64,000 bases of DNA from Micrasema longulum (GCA_022494885.1 JAGVSM010002639.1:248001-312000), one strand, 5' to 3'. Numbered from the stretch's first letter, positions 20,870 to 31,984 are shown. A program made the numbers and translations. Notes: generated from the letters alone by a model not told the origin.

Positions 20870-20960
20870 AAATACTGTTCTGGCTATACAATAGAACCAA
20901 AACCCCGGACGAGTGTTTTTGACTGGCTATTCTCAGGTAAAAATCCTGAATAAAAAAATC
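20870..20960 (-). repeat. Short dispersed repeat shared with 4980-5055
   Basis: Reverse complement carries AGGATTTTTACCTGAGAATA and GGTTTTGGTTCTAT. Confidence 0.6.
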
Positions 20961-20984
20961 AAGTTGAGGTAAATCTATCTCGTA

Positions 20985-21210
20985 ATGCAGTGGTTGTCGC
21001 TTTTGTTGGCTGAGCTTGAGGTACCGGGTTCGATTTCTAGGTGGATTGACATGAAATACTTGTTAGTAAACTGACAATATATTACCCTGTCCCTAGACTG
21101 AAACGTAAGACTGATCACCTTACCTTTCTATAAGAGATGATCGAGATATGCTACATTTGCTTTAGCAATGCAGTGCCTTATCCACCATTAGGTGCGGATA
21201 AGGGTTTTAA
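20985..21210 (+). repeat. SINE-A copy
   Basis: Head with CGGGTTCGATTTC (B box), body with GTCCCTAGACTGAAACGTAA, GATCACCTTACC, CACCATTAGGTGCGGATAAG. The A-box region is decayed. Confidence 0.8.
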
Positions 21211-22201
21211 CATGTTGATTTCATTCTTCAATAATTCCTCCATCTTGGTTCAGATACCCATCAAAGTTATTTGAGATTTTGGTCTCTTTAGATGACTTAC
21301 TTAAAGGGTTAGAATTCAAGAAAACTAACCTATTCAGATTTGGACTTATAATATTGTAAAACTTTTGAGTTTTCAATTCAGAGCCGTCGAAATACGAACT
21401 CAAACGTCAAAATATTTCATATCTACATTAAAGATCGTGAATCTTTATTTCATTAATTATAGTCTGATGTCTTTCATAGAGTTTGGTAATTAAGTATTTA
21501 GTTTTTCCAAAGTTTGGAATTTCATCAAACAGGTGTGACTGAGATTTCCTCTCGGCTCAAACTTGAAACTGAAATAAGGCTAAAACCCTAAATTGTTCAA
21601 CATGTCAAATGTTTTGAGTTGTCTTAAACTCTTTTACAACTTTTAGCGACGAATTCTTCCAGAATTGCCGACTAAGTAATAAGATGTCTTCACCAAAATA
21701 ATTATTATTATTGCTTAGGGGATGAAAGAGAATACCTTAAAATATGTATTTATATATAATATTTTTCCTCTGGGAAAATGTTTTTTTTTGCATTTCAGCA
21801 TGTTTGTTTTCCTTTTTTATTTTAATTCTTACTTTAAAAAAAAAAAAATACTTTTAGAAAGTTTTTTCTTATTTTAATATTATTAACATTCATGTAAATA
21901 CTAACTAGAAACTCTTAATATAACTTTTTTTACTTTGACTTTAATTTTTAAACTTCTTTAATGTATGTTTTTTCCCCTTATAATATTATTGAACCTAAAA
22001 AATTAAAATAGTTTATTGATAACCTTAGCATGTAATATAATATGGAAATTTCACTGGTCCATTAGAGATAAGTCTATACTATAAAACTATGTAATTGTAC
22101 TGTATGTTTTCTGAACAAAAAAAAGACTAAAAACATTTTTTTTATGTATTTCTCATGAAAATACACTTCATAAATAATTATTTGATACTGTGTTATTAAA
22201 A
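21211..22201. other. AT-rich stretch, nothing recognised
   Basis: No gene or repeat I can support. Confidence 0.4.
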
Positions 22202-22930
22202 ATATATATATAATACTAGCGAACCCGACAGACGTTGTCCTGCCCGAACGTTGGCTTGCCTGCTATTACCTTGGAATAAGACTTTTCATTGATAAGTAGG
22301 TACCTAGGTACTTGTTAATGATTGAATTCCAAAATTAATAATAATTAATATTCAAATATTGAATTTAAGTAGGTACCTAGGTACTTGTTTATGGTTATAT
22401 TCTAAAACACAAGATAATTTTTATTTTTAAAGATTATTTTTGTAAATGCTTTCAGCTTTTCAGCTTTTCTCACAGCTTTTCTCACCAACAGGGGTGCATT
22501 TTATTCATGAATGCGTTTTTTAAAAATGTATTGACTGTCAATAAATAATATTTTGCTATTACCAAAAATCCAGTAAAAATAAATAAATGGGAAGAAATTA
22601 TAAAAAAATTAAGGAAAGAATCTGATTGAGATTCATAAAAAGCTATTCTTGTTTGTAAAAATTCAAAAACAAACTTTTTTTAAACACAAAAAAACAACAT
22701 ACATATTTTTTTTGTATATGCATTCTCGTCGAATGCAAATCTGGTAGGTCGATGAAAAAATATTTATACTTCTAACTTTTTTTTTACAAATTCGATTGAA
22801 AATTTTACGAACGCGCGGAGCGCAAAGATCTACATTTCGCTGAAAACCGCACGTAAATCGGTTAAGCCGTTTAGGAGGAGTTCCGTGACACCACACGTAT
22901 AGACAAATGATAAAATATAAAGATAAGAAC
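22202..22930 (+). repeat. Interspersed repeat with conserved ends (copy 1)
   Basis: Begins GCGAACCCGACAGACGTTGT and continues with TGCCCGAACGTTGGCTTGCC, GTAGGTACCTAGGTACTTG and CACCAACAGGGGTGCA. It ends with AAAACCGCACGTAAATCGGT, TTAAGCCGTTTAGGAGGAGT and TATAAAGATAAGA. Ends of this style (ACCCG...GTTGTCCTG at one side, AGCCGTTTNGGAG near the other) are widespread insect repeats, but I cannot name the transposon class. The first half recurs at 50535-50885. No protein is encoded. Confidence 0.7.
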
Positions 22931-24084
22931 ATACGATTTTGAATAAAAAGAATTTAAGTATAATGTACGAGTACTTAATAACATTTATCTGAATTTTTGT
23001 ATTGTTGGAATGTATATAATTAAAACAGATGTAAAATACATAGTTTTATGAAGTTTTATAATAAAAATGTATTTGAATTATATTATGTATTTTAATTTTA
23101 TGAAAACTGCAACAGGGGTTGAAAGTTCTATCGAAAGTTCGAAAGCACAAAACCTCAATGTTGTTAAATGTTACTAAAATGTTGTAAATAACCACTAACC
23201 GACTTTTCTGTGTCTATTGGTTAGACGCACTCATTTTTGGGTCAGGACGCTAATTAAACTAATATGCAAATCTTTCTTTACAGCTTTTTCATCATAGTTG
23301 GTGCACAAAAATATAAAACCAAGGTACTGATTTAAAATCACAAGCTTTTAATAGTTATCGCTGACATGCACTGATTGTAATTTATGAAAATATTTGACGT
23401 TGTGAGAGAAACCTTTGAAAAAGGGGGAGAAAAGGAAGAGAGAAGAATGAATTTAGTAGGTAAAGGGTTACCATTACAATGGAAAATTGTATAATGGGCT
23501 ATATTGAAAAGTAATTTGATTATTTATTTAAGAGATATTAGTTATTACAGCCTTCATAATGTGAAACATTTTAATATTATAAACTTTTGATCATGACTTT
23601 AATAAAGATACGGGAGTTAAAATCTTACATACACACTCGTATGTATAATAAAGGTGACATATTTTTTAAATAACTGTACCCATTTGGCGAGCTTATTTTC
23701 TTTTATAAATAATAAAACTCACCGTATATAAATTCTTGATTCTTAAAGTATACTGAAGTCGAAAAATATTTTCCAATATAGAAATTCCACCCTTTTGAGG
23801 TTCTTAGGTGTACCGCAAAAAGGGGTGACATTGATTTTGAGGAGCTCCATTTTTTATTTAATTTTAACGCATTTTAAGCATTGACTACTCTGTTTACATA
23901 TTTGACTCACTTTCCTCATATGGGGCATTGTTAAACTAGTTGGAGGCTAAATCAATAAAAAGATGTTCGAATATGGAAAAATGGTAAGAGTGACACATTT
24001 AAACAAGCTATAATATTTTATAATACTAATGAATGTTATTGCCTAGATTTTTATATTTCATTCAAAAAAATATTCATCATTATC
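22931..24084. other. AT-rich stretch, nothing recognised
   Basis: No supportable feature. Confidence 0.4.
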
Positions 24085-24510
24085 ATTCCATGTTTGCACT
24101 TAGTTAGATCATATTGTGTCCACAAAGAGCCTCCAGGCATCTCTGTCAGCTGCCAACTTTTGTGCATTATCCCAAGTCAGGTTCACGTCCCGTAGTTTTG
24201 ACATTAATGGCCGACGAACATTCAGCTGCAAACGTCTAAGACGTCAAGAATTAAATGGCTTGTAAAGAAAGCAAGCGTGGTTCTCAGGAGGTATCTCCAC
24301 TATTTGGCCCAGCCAACCGTATTGCATCCGCTCGATGACAGTTTCCATTGGAGCTTACTGCATCTGTTCTGTTACTTCTTCATTCTTCACAGTGTAAAAC
24401 TACCCCTATTTAAGATTCTACAGAGACTTTTCAGTAGTGAGGTACCACGGTTTGCTTCCGTAAAGCAGAATATGTGTTATCTAAGCGTTATATAATCGGC
24501 ATTTATTATT
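24085..24510 (-). pseudogene. LINE C-terminal fragment (same family as 49035)
   Basis: The minus strand translates to MSKLRDVNLTWDNAQKLAAD and AWRLFVDTI followed by a stop. This is the end of an RTE-like LINE ORF2, matching LRDANLTWEDARELTAD in the copy at 49035-49389. Upstream parts (GRQMQ-like, 24260-24420) are frameshifted. Confidence 0.65.
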
Positions 24511-24904
24511 TATTTGTGTAAAAATAACGTGACCCTAAACCTATGAGGCCAAGAGCCCTGCTTTAAGTTGGGATACAACATAATGGAAAGAGGAAGCATG
24601 CATATTTTTAAACTATAGTAAAAATTGAAATTAAAAATTATTACATAAACATATATTTTAATGAACATTTGGACATCACGCTTGATAGTATTTAAATCTA
24701 TGCAATATCTCGCAGCAGTCTCCTGCAATAGTCTTTTTTCTTAGACAAAAAATCCAAACTTGTACATTTCTCCCGAAAATGGCTTGTATTGTTTTCAATT
24801 AATAAATATCTGATCTTCAGATCGCAGTCATACTGCTGAATGTGGTGCATACTATTTGCTACTACTGAAACTTGAACTTGGTAGTTGAAACTCTCGACCC
24901 TTTC
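24511..24904. other. Unassigned stretch
   Basis: No supportable feature. Confidence 0.35.
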
Positions 24905-25015
24905 AATTACTTACGGTTTGGGTAGGTAGGAAGAAATTGCCTTAAGGCAATATGCCCGCCCTTATATGTATATTTATTGTATATGTATATAAAGCGTCAA
25001 TAAATAAAAAAATTA
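24905..25015 (+). mobile_element. LINE 3' tail with TTGCCTTAAGGCAA palindrome
   Basis: GGTTTGGGTAGGTAGGAAGA, then AAATTGCCTTAAGGCAATAT, then GCCCGCCCTTATATGTATAT and TATAAAGCGTCAATAAATAA. The same tail ends the LINE copy at 39745-40095, where coding sequence is attached. Confidence 0.75.
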
Positions 25016-25154
25016 CTTGAATTCACTGAATAATATTGGCCGTGTCTTTTGTATCTTTTGAAAAAATAAATATGAATTTTTTGCGTTACTTTTAGTAACC
25101 TAAATGTTTCTATTTTGAGTTCATTTTAATCAAGAGTTTTAAAGACCTTACAAT

Positions 25155-25262
25155 TAGAAAATGGGAATCAAGTTGTGGCAGAGTGGGGTTTGAACCTCGG
25201 ACCTGTGATCCGTGATGCCGCAACACTAACTAGCCATGAGGCCACAACCCGATTTAAATCTT
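25155..25262 (-). repeat. SINE-B copy
   Basis: AATGGGAATCAAGTTGTGGC, GGGTTTGAACCTCGGACCTG (reverse B box), then ACTAACTAGCCATGAGGCCA (reverse A-box region). Confidence 0.75.
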
Positions 25263-25351
25263 AATCACAAAACTGATCAAACAGTATCAAAATTAAAATG
25301 TTTAAAACGGTAGTCACCATTTTTAATAAACAGACTCTATTTTTAAATTTA

Positions 25352-25595
25352 TGCCGGCCTCGTAGTGTAGTGGTCAGTACTTTTGTCTACCATGCAAGAT
25401 GTTTTGGGTTCGATTCGCGAAATGGTTGGCATGAAATAAATATATTTAAAAATAAAGGTGTTTTAAGACTAGAATATTTTATAGTCCCTCTACTGGTACC
25501 TGAAGCGTAAGACTAATCATCTCATCTTCATATAACAAAAAAAATGATCAAGATACATTGCGATTAGGTGCGGAAAGGGAATGATGATAATTATG
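25352..25595 (+). repeat. SINE-A copy, complete head
   Basis: GCCTCGTAGTGTAGTGGTCA (A box), TTTGGGTTCGATTCGC (B box), body GTCCCTCTACTGGTACCTGA, GACTAATCATCTCATC, ATGATCAAGATACATTGCGA and GGTGCGGAAAGGGAATGATG. The stretch between the last two blocks is deleted compared with 8878-9103. Confidence 0.8.
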
Positions 25596-25607
25596 ATTTT
25601 TATATAT

Positions 25608-25690
25608 TTGACAGGCGTCGTAGCAGTTGTTTAGACGGAAATTGGCGCCGCGGGTTCAATTCCCGCCAGTTGCATAAAAAAAATTAAAAA
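25608..25690 (+). repeat. tRNA-derived SINE head of another type
   Basis: GGCGTCGTAGCAGTTGTTTA and GGGTTCAATTCCCGCC give an A-box-like and a perfect B-box region, followed by A-rich sequence. The 3' body differs from SINE-A, B and C. Confidence 0.5.
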
Positions 25691-26730
25691 ATGATTTTTT
25701 TCTTAACTCTAGATTCATAAACACATGTCTCTCATACAACTTCAACTAATAAAACTGTCAGCGCGTGGTGTGCAATGTGTATGGAACATCGCGGTAGTTT
25801 GCGCCTAGAATGATCTGATTATTTTTTTTAATTGTTTTTTTTATGTTTTAATTCTTTAATTCTTTATGTTTTTATTCTAATTAATCTATGTAGATTTTTG
25901 AAATATCTCCTTATCTCCTAAGTGACCTGAAAAGTAAGGTGTATCAGAGACATATGTTTATGCACAAGGTAACCTTAAATATACTTTATGAATCTAGGGT
26001 TAATTGGTCTGGGTGTTGTAATGTATTTTCCATAACCTCCTTCCACATTCTTTCTTTCTCACCTGCTGACAAACCCCTAAATAGAGGCCAAGCGGGTTAT
26101 TTCTTTAGTGAAAAGTTTAAAAAAAAATCTAATACTTGTTTACAACGTAACAAAGTAGCCCCATTTTACCGTGATCCAACATAGTCTCATTTTAAATAAT
26201 TCGTTCCCAATATGAGATCATCATAACGAAATGGGCATTTTCGTCTCCGCAGAAATAAAAACACAATACCTATCTCGAAACTTTGTCAATAACAATCCAA
26301 ATTTGATCGTTTTCTTCGTGATAATAGTTTGTACCGAGTTTCTGTCGACAGTTAGGGAAGTCTCTCCAATGTGGCAGTAGATTCGCCATTTTATTTCTAC
26401 TTGCCTTTTATGTTTCCGCTATTTGTGTATACTTACGAATTTGCAATGCGTATTCGTGTTTCTGCCGAGGCATACTTTCATTATTTTTCTATTCCCGCTC
26501 GTTTGAAAATGAAACAACATAGTTAAAAGACCTAAAATCTTGCTGTAATTGCTAATTCTGTTAGTATTTTTTTTAAGAGTGCCATTTTTTTTATTGAAAC
26601 TGGACTTTAAATTTATTTTGAAGTATTCCACTATGTTCCTATTTTCCATTAAATAAATAAAGAACTGAAAGTGCCGATAGGAATAGCAGGCGCCACAATC
26701 GACAGTATGAAGGCTGTCTGGAGATCTACA
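25691..26730. other. Unassigned stretch
   Basis: An 81-codon plus frame (25939-26184) and a 76-codon minus frame (26419-26649) carry no recognisable motif. No repeat unit is identified. Confidence 0.35.
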
Positions 26731-26940
26731 TACGAGGTGAGTTCAGAAAATAACGAGAATTTTTAAATTTCACGGATTCGGAGATACCGACTGTCAATTT
26801 GAAAAAAAAATGTTGGTATTCATGCCTCTGTTGTGAGCTAAAATTTTCAGCTGTATTCAATGATTACTTTGTCTGTGATAGCCGCTAAGATTTTCGTCTT
26901 GGCAATCCGGAATGCCTTTACTGGGACGATTGAGCCTTAA

Positions 26941-27067
26941 ACCCGTATGCACAGACAAAACTTAAGGTGAGGAAAGTACATTCTAATTTCAAATGCAGAG
27001 AATAACCCGAAGGTGAAGACAATAGAATGTACTTTCCTCACCTTAAGTTTTGGCTCTGCATATGGGT
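26941..27067. mobile_element. 127-bp MITE nested in mariner
   Basis: Left arm ACCCGTATGCACAGACAAAA, CTTAAGGTGAGGAAAGTACA; right arm TGTACTTTCCTCACCTTAAG, ...CATATGGGT. Arms of about 45 bp around a ~35-bp centre. A second copy of 126 bp lies at 49219-49344 inside a LINE. No coding capacity. Confidence 0.85.
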
Positions 27068-27094
27068 ATTAGTTTCAACATAATATTTGCAAAC

Positions 27095-27358
27095 CTATAT
27101 TTCGTCACCTATTATAACACGTTTCAGTAATTCTGCATCGTCGTTGACTTCATTTAGTGACACCTGAGCAGCTACCATTCGTCGTTGTTTTTGTTCGAAA
27201 AGAAAAACATTTGGAAGAAATTTTGCTGCCACGCGTTTCATACCCAAAACATTTGAAAAAATATCACAACATGAGCCAATTGATAAGCCAAAATCATCAG
27301 CAACTTCTTTGATTGTAATACGGCGATTGTTTATAACCATTTTATTAACTTTTCCCAC
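27095..27358 (-). pseudogene. Mariner transposase fragment
   Basis: The longest open part of the transposase in the element above, 87 codons. It includes the helix-turn-helix linker (RRITIKEVADDFGLSIGS), the EQKQRRM segment typical of mariners, and ends with the GDE that contains the first Asp of the DD34D triad. A stop separates it from the N-terminal part (27420-27600), whose GRPSASTTDENVGK motif reads through in a neighbouring segment. Not functional. Confidence 0.85.
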
Positions 27359-27829
27359 GTTTTCATCGGTTGTTGATGCGCTGGGGCGTCCGGGCCGTTC
27401 GTCATCTTCAACGTCTTCACGGCCATCTTAGAAACGATTATACCACTCGTAAACTCTTGTTTTTTTCATACCAGACTCATCATAGGCCTTTATTAACATT
27501 TCACATACTTTGTTACACTTTATTTAATTTTTTACACAAAGTTTGATACAAATTCTTTGATCCAGTTTTTCAAACAAACGAAAATCGCAGAGCTCATAGA
27601 AACACGTCTTACCTTAGCGACTGCCACATACAAAGTTAACAATGAATACAGCTGAAAATTTAAGCATACTTAAGGGGAATGTTTACCAACATAATTGACA
27701 ATCGGACTCTCCAAACCCGTGAAATTGAAAAATTCCCGTTATTTTCTGAACACACCTCGTACATACCTGGCAGCGCCTGAAAATGCTTTTAAATTTTTAT
27801 ATTTTTTCCTGGTTCAGCTGATTTTATCA

Positions 27830-27975
27830 AAAAAAATTGGATTCAACCCCTTTGGAAGTTATAAATATAAATATAGTAAAACAGATACAAAGATCGTTTT
27901 ATCACTTACATGGCTTGCGAACTGTCATTGACTGGTTTAAATGGCCCCTTTACGCACTGTGCAAAATTCACAATG
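27830..27975 (-). repeat. FB-P fragment, diverged
   Basis: TTGGATTCAACCCCTTTGGA, TGTCATTGACTGGTTTAAAT, CTTTACGCACTGTGCAAAAT. Confidence 0.6.
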
Positions 27976-28264
27976 AATTGTGTAATTAATGGCCTAAAAT
28001 AGACGATATTTCTTGAAATCGGTAGCCTAAAATTTAACTTACATTCCAACACACATTGATAAAATATCCATTCCGAAAAAAAATGATAAAATTTGCAATT
28101 AACTCGTTTTCTCTATTTTCATAATTGTTGTGGATTTTTTTTTGGATTAATCCGCTTAGTCTCTATTTAGTTTCTTGTCAGCATGTGGAAAAGAGGAAAT
28201 ATGGAAGGAGGTCATGAAAAATACACCACATCACCCAGACCAATTGAGATAAAAATATTTCTTG

Positions 28265-28390
28265 AGTTTTCTCAAATTAAACGGTTTGGAGAGGTAAGAA
28301 GATATTAGCTTAAGGCAATATGCCCGCCCGCCCTTATGCATATGTACGTAAACTGTGTATGTATACAAAGTTTATAAATAAATAAATATA
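28265..28390 (+). mobile_element. LINE 3' tail with palindrome remnant
   Basis: CTCAAATTAAACGGTTTGGA, AGCTTAAGGCAATATGCCCG, then TTTATAAATAAATAAATATA. Related to the tail at 24905. Confidence 0.7.
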
Positions 28391-29939
28391 TATTAAAGGA
28401 TGAGAAATATTGATTCAGATAATGAGTTTGGAAGGAGAGAGAAAGAGGGACCGGAAGAGGTATCATAGGCACCTTGAACAGAAAAGGAAAAGATGAAAAA
28501 TGATTTTCTAAATATAAAAAGATATTAAAATACTGGATTATAATCTTTTTATTAAATTTATTTACTACTACTACACTAAATATTATGAATTAAAATATCA
28601 CGTTTGCAGAACCAATAAAATTGTTTGTAAGAGGTATCTAAGAAAAATATTTGAATCAGTTTGAAAATTCTCTTCATCTTTGCAGTGGTTGAATAATTTT
28701 ATGAAATATTTTTATTTTAAGAGATCACATGAGGGCGAAATACGATTTTGATTGCTTTAGAGTGAGATGGATAAAAGACAAACGAACGAACTAACGAAAC
28801 GATATAGTGACAGAATAAACCTCTAGTTCTTTCACTTTAACGAACTATTGTATATTATTATACGCAAATAGCGAGTTAAATTAAGATGGAGGGTATTCCA
28901 ATTATATAATTATATTACAATAACGCATTGTTTTGGACCGAGTTATTTTTAAAAAACAAGGTTCCTAGTGTGTTTTACACGTAAAAGCAGATCTACATGC
29001 TGGCCAATACGCTGGCCAGTACGCTTTATTTATTTTGTTTATGAAAGAAACCATTCATTTTTTTTTGGTTTATTTTTTGGTTTTTATTTTGTTGTATTTA
29101 GCCATAAATATGTTACGTTTGCTATGTTGTAATTATGAATGTGTACTTGTAAATTGTAAGTATTACTTATGTCCCTAATTGAGTTGTAGCAACATTTGGG
29201 AAAATAAATTATTTGTTTTTTACTCGAACTTTGAATTATGCGATTAATAAAAAAAAAAACTAAAAAAGTGCCCAAAATTTGATGAGTCATTCGGTATCTG
29301 TCAGTGAGGGCCAATGTGCGGACGTCAAAGGTGCAAAAAAAGCTTCACTCCGGTAGTTAGTTGTGTACTAAAAGCTGGGCGTGTTGACAAGCATTCAGCT
29401 AACGCTTTTTGATCTAGGTGGAAAAACCGACAACAGACAGATCGTGTGCCAGCACATGTGCTAGCGCGTGTGCCAGTTGTGCCAGCCAAAAATACTCTAC
29501 ACGCTTGTTAATACGTGTATTTAAATTGGCCAGAGTGTAGAGCCACCTTAAGTTTGCAACAGTATTACACGCTTAGCATATTAGGTGACGTAACTACAAC
29601 CAAACGCTAAAGATTAAAGTTCGTCTTTATTGAATTTACTAACGTTTAATACCTTTGCCATGACACGGTAATCCAGGGGTGGTCCCACCCCTAACTTAGA
29701 GTCCACCGGAGTGTTTAATTACACGTGTTAGGGTGTACGTCTCCAGCTGGCAGTTGCCACTAGTACGCAGCCCTGGGGCCAAATTTACGCCCTGCCAAAT
29801 TAAAGGATGACGTCATGTTTGATTCAAGCTGTGCGTTTTTGAGATTTGCTTTAGAAGCATTTTAAACAGATGTTCATCGTCATAGGGAATATAACATTTA
29901 TTAAAAAACCCATCATCACTCCCTATTCGCAACTAATGC
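28391..29939. other. Unassigned; GC-richer block at 29280-29830
   Basis: The block has clustered TGCCAGC/CTGGCCA words (28998-29030 and 29445-29485), an inverted CTCTACAC...GTGTAGAG pair (29500-29543) and a hairpin at 29671-29689. This suggests the remains of non-autonomous DNA transposons. No transposase frame is seen. The rest is AT-rich. Confidence 0.35.
29671..29689. repeat. Perfect short hairpin AGGGGTGG-TC-CCACCCCT
   Basis: Eight-base perfect inverted repeat with a 2-base centre, preceded by C. CAGGGGTGG resembles hAT transposon ends, but no second end is visible. Confidence 0.4.
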
Positions 29940-30137
29940 ACGTACACCAATCGCAGCGTTTCTTGATCGTTTTTGTTACATTAATGTAAGATGATCAGTC
30001 TAACGCACCTACAAATTTTTTTAGTGTAAAAACACCTTTTTAAATAAATATTTCATGTCAGCCATGTCGGGAATCGAACCCGAAACCTCTCGAATAGTAG
30101 GCAAACGCGCTGACTATTACACCACGAGGCTGACGCC
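29940..30137 (-). repeat. SINE-A copy, best tRNA-like head
   Basis: Minus strand: CCTCGTGGTGTAATAGTCAG (A box), TTTCGGGTTCGATTCCCGAC (B box), then body blocks ending GCTGCGATTGGTGTACG. The acceptor ends do not pair, so it is a SINE and not a tRNA gene. Confidence 0.8.
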
Positions 30138-30338
30138 TTATGTGCCTTAAATTTTCAGCATATAGTTTTCCATAGTACCTGCAAATTTGTTGTCAAAAAC
30201 CAACTACGCATCCAAAATGGTCGAAAATGGACTCACTATAATTAAAAAGACGTGTACCAATACAGAAAAAAAATGGCTGTTATCTTATTTAAATTCGAAA
30301 CTAAAATATTCGGTGTATTTTTTTATCAAACCTTGGCC

Positions 30339-31066
30339 CCGATTACAATGGGAAGTTAACGTTTATCTTCAATTTTATCTACACATAAACATATTACAAC
30401 AGAGATTAAGAACATTGAAGAAAAGGTAATATAGAAGTCTAGGCATCTACAGGGCTTATGACTTGTCATTGGCTCGTTTAAGTAGCCACTTTACACGCTG
30501 TGTAACATACCCAATTCTGCCCATATTTGAACATCTATATTCCTTCAATTCTTTCACCTGTTGATGTTTGTGAAGTTAAAGAGCTGAAACCTTTATTTAT
30601 GCGGGTGAGATTCATCTAATTGAATTATTTCCCCTACATATTAGGCAACGCTTAAAAATGTTATTTTTTCAATTTCTATATTTTTTTAAATGTCCATTTA
30701 GATAGACCAGGTGGATTTATCAACAATATTTTTAGTTTGTCCAAATTTTTGTAAACAAAGACTGGATTCAACTCCCTGGGGAGCTGTTAATATTAACATA
30801 TTACAACAGAGATGAATACTATTTATGAAAAAGTAATGTAGAGTCTATTATAGAAAGGTATATAGAATCTATTTATTCACGCAGTAAAATTAAGTTTTCC
30901 GTATGAAAAGCAGAACATGCATACATTTTTTTCTTCTAAATATGTTCAAATATAGGTTACCAACGAACATATTTTAAATTTCAAGTATACTCATTTTCGT
31001 ACACACATATCGGTTTTTCTTTATAGACAGTCGAAGATAACTCTGTTAACTTCCCATTGTAATCGG
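30339..31066. mobile_element. TIR-bounded element hosting an FB-P insertion
   Basis: CCGATTACAATGGGAAGTTA at 30339 has its exact reverse complement at 31047-31066. Pairing continues with mismatches through a GTTATCTTC-like block, giving TIRs of about 40 bp. The interior of ~650 bp has no transposase and contains an FB-P unit at 30386-30812. Confidence 0.65.
30386..30830 (-). repeat. FB-P full unit and start of a second
   Basis: The most complete reverse-oriented unit. The blocks in order are: ATTACAACAGAGATTAAGAA, TCTACAGGGCTTATGACTTG, CTGTGTAACATACCCAATTC, GAAGTTAAAGAGCTGAAACC, TTATTTATGCGGGTGAGATT, TTAGGCAACGCTT, CAACAATATTTTTAGTTTGT and CTCCCTGGGGAGCTGTTAAT. ATTACAACAGAGATGAATAC then begins a second unit, giving a period of about 410 bp. 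Confidence 0.9.
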
Positions 31067-31084
31067 AACCCTGCTTTAACTATC

Positions 31085-31260
31085 ATAACAATGGAGAACA
31101 TTTTTCAGAAGGAGATATAGTAGTAAACGCATTTATTAATTCGTATAGTTCCAAATCTCCTTCTGGTCCCTGTTGGGTTTATCACTTATCATTAGTTGGT
31201 GTAAGTGACCATGTAATATTTACCATTGTGCTCATGTTTAAACAGATACATTTTTCTCAC
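31085..31260 (-). repeat. FB-P fragment, strongly diverged
   Basis: CAATGGAGAACATTTTTCAG, TTATCATTAGTTGGTGTAAG and CATGTAATATTTACCATTGT follow the family order with many changes. Confidence 0.5.
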
Positions 31261-31439
31261 GTATTTAGTTGTTGTTTATTTGCCTAGTTAATTTGTTTTC
31301 TTTTCGAACAGTTAGGATAATTTTAAATTAAAAATCGGTGAAAATTTGCTAAACCAAAAAATGACTCATAAAGCTGTCAAAAATCTAGGGTAAAGGAGTG
31401 AGCTTTCAATGATTGTTTATTGTGATGTAAAATACGTAA

Positions 31440-31850
31440 AACCTTTATTAATAAGGGTGAGATTCGTCCGAATTATTTCACCTACATTCTAGGAGTTGTC
31501 TAGTAAAGGAAATATTAAAACAATATATGGGTGTTGATATAAGTTTTGTCCGTTTTGGACAGAACAAGATGACACAACAAAAAAAAATGAGAAAGGTTCA
31601 AAGATAATTCAGTCAGATGAATCTCTTCACAGCAATAAAGGTTTCAGCTCTTTAACTTCACTAAAATCAACAGATGTGAGAATTAAAGAAATATGGATGT
31701 CCAAACATAGGCAAAATGGTGAATGTTACACAGTGTGCAAAATGGCCACATAAACCAGCCAATGACAGGTCATAAGCCCCGTAAATGCCTAGACTTCCAT
31801 ATTCCATTATTTAAGGTGTTCTCCACCCTTGTTGTAATTTGTTAAGACTA
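31440..31850. repeat. FB-P, inverted scrap then direct unit
   Basis: 31440-31495 is a reverse scrap (GGGTGAGATTCGTCCGAATT). 31610-31850 is a direct unit (AATAAAGGTTTCAGCTCTTT, GGCAAAATGGTGAATGTTAC, CCAGCCAATGACAGGTCATA, TTCTCCACCCTTGTTGTAAT). Confidence 0.8.
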
Positions 31851-31984
31851 AAAGGTAGTTGATAATGTATTATTTTATATTATTCCATAATAAATTAATC
31901 GACAATTCATTGCTTCTTCAGAAAGAGGTGTCAAAAATACTCACTTTTTTCTACTTGACATTCCGAATTAAAGGCTTGTAATCA

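Larger units (their letters stand above)
26733..27759 (-). mobile_element. Dead mariner with duplicated inverted ends and a nested MITE
   Basis: Bounded by CGAGGTGAGTTCAGAAAATA on the left and its near-perfect reverse complement on the right, each flanked by TA (26731-26732, 27760-27761), the standard mariner target. On the minus strand the transposase starts at about 27600 (MSSAIFVCLKNW). It continues with DVEDDERPGRPS, NNRRITIKEVADDFGLSIGS (helix-turn-helix) and LGMKRVAAKFLP, and ends at VIIGDEI, which holds the first catalytic Asp. The catalytic C-terminal half is absent. Instead the left ~165 bp is an inverted copy of the right (5') end, including TTTTCAGCTGTATTCA. A 127-bp MITE sits at 26941-27067. 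Confidence 0.85.

Noticed and set aside
30064..30137. tRNA gene on the minus strand
   Set aside because: A and B boxes are present but the acceptor stem cannot pair, and the sequence continues into the SINE-A body.
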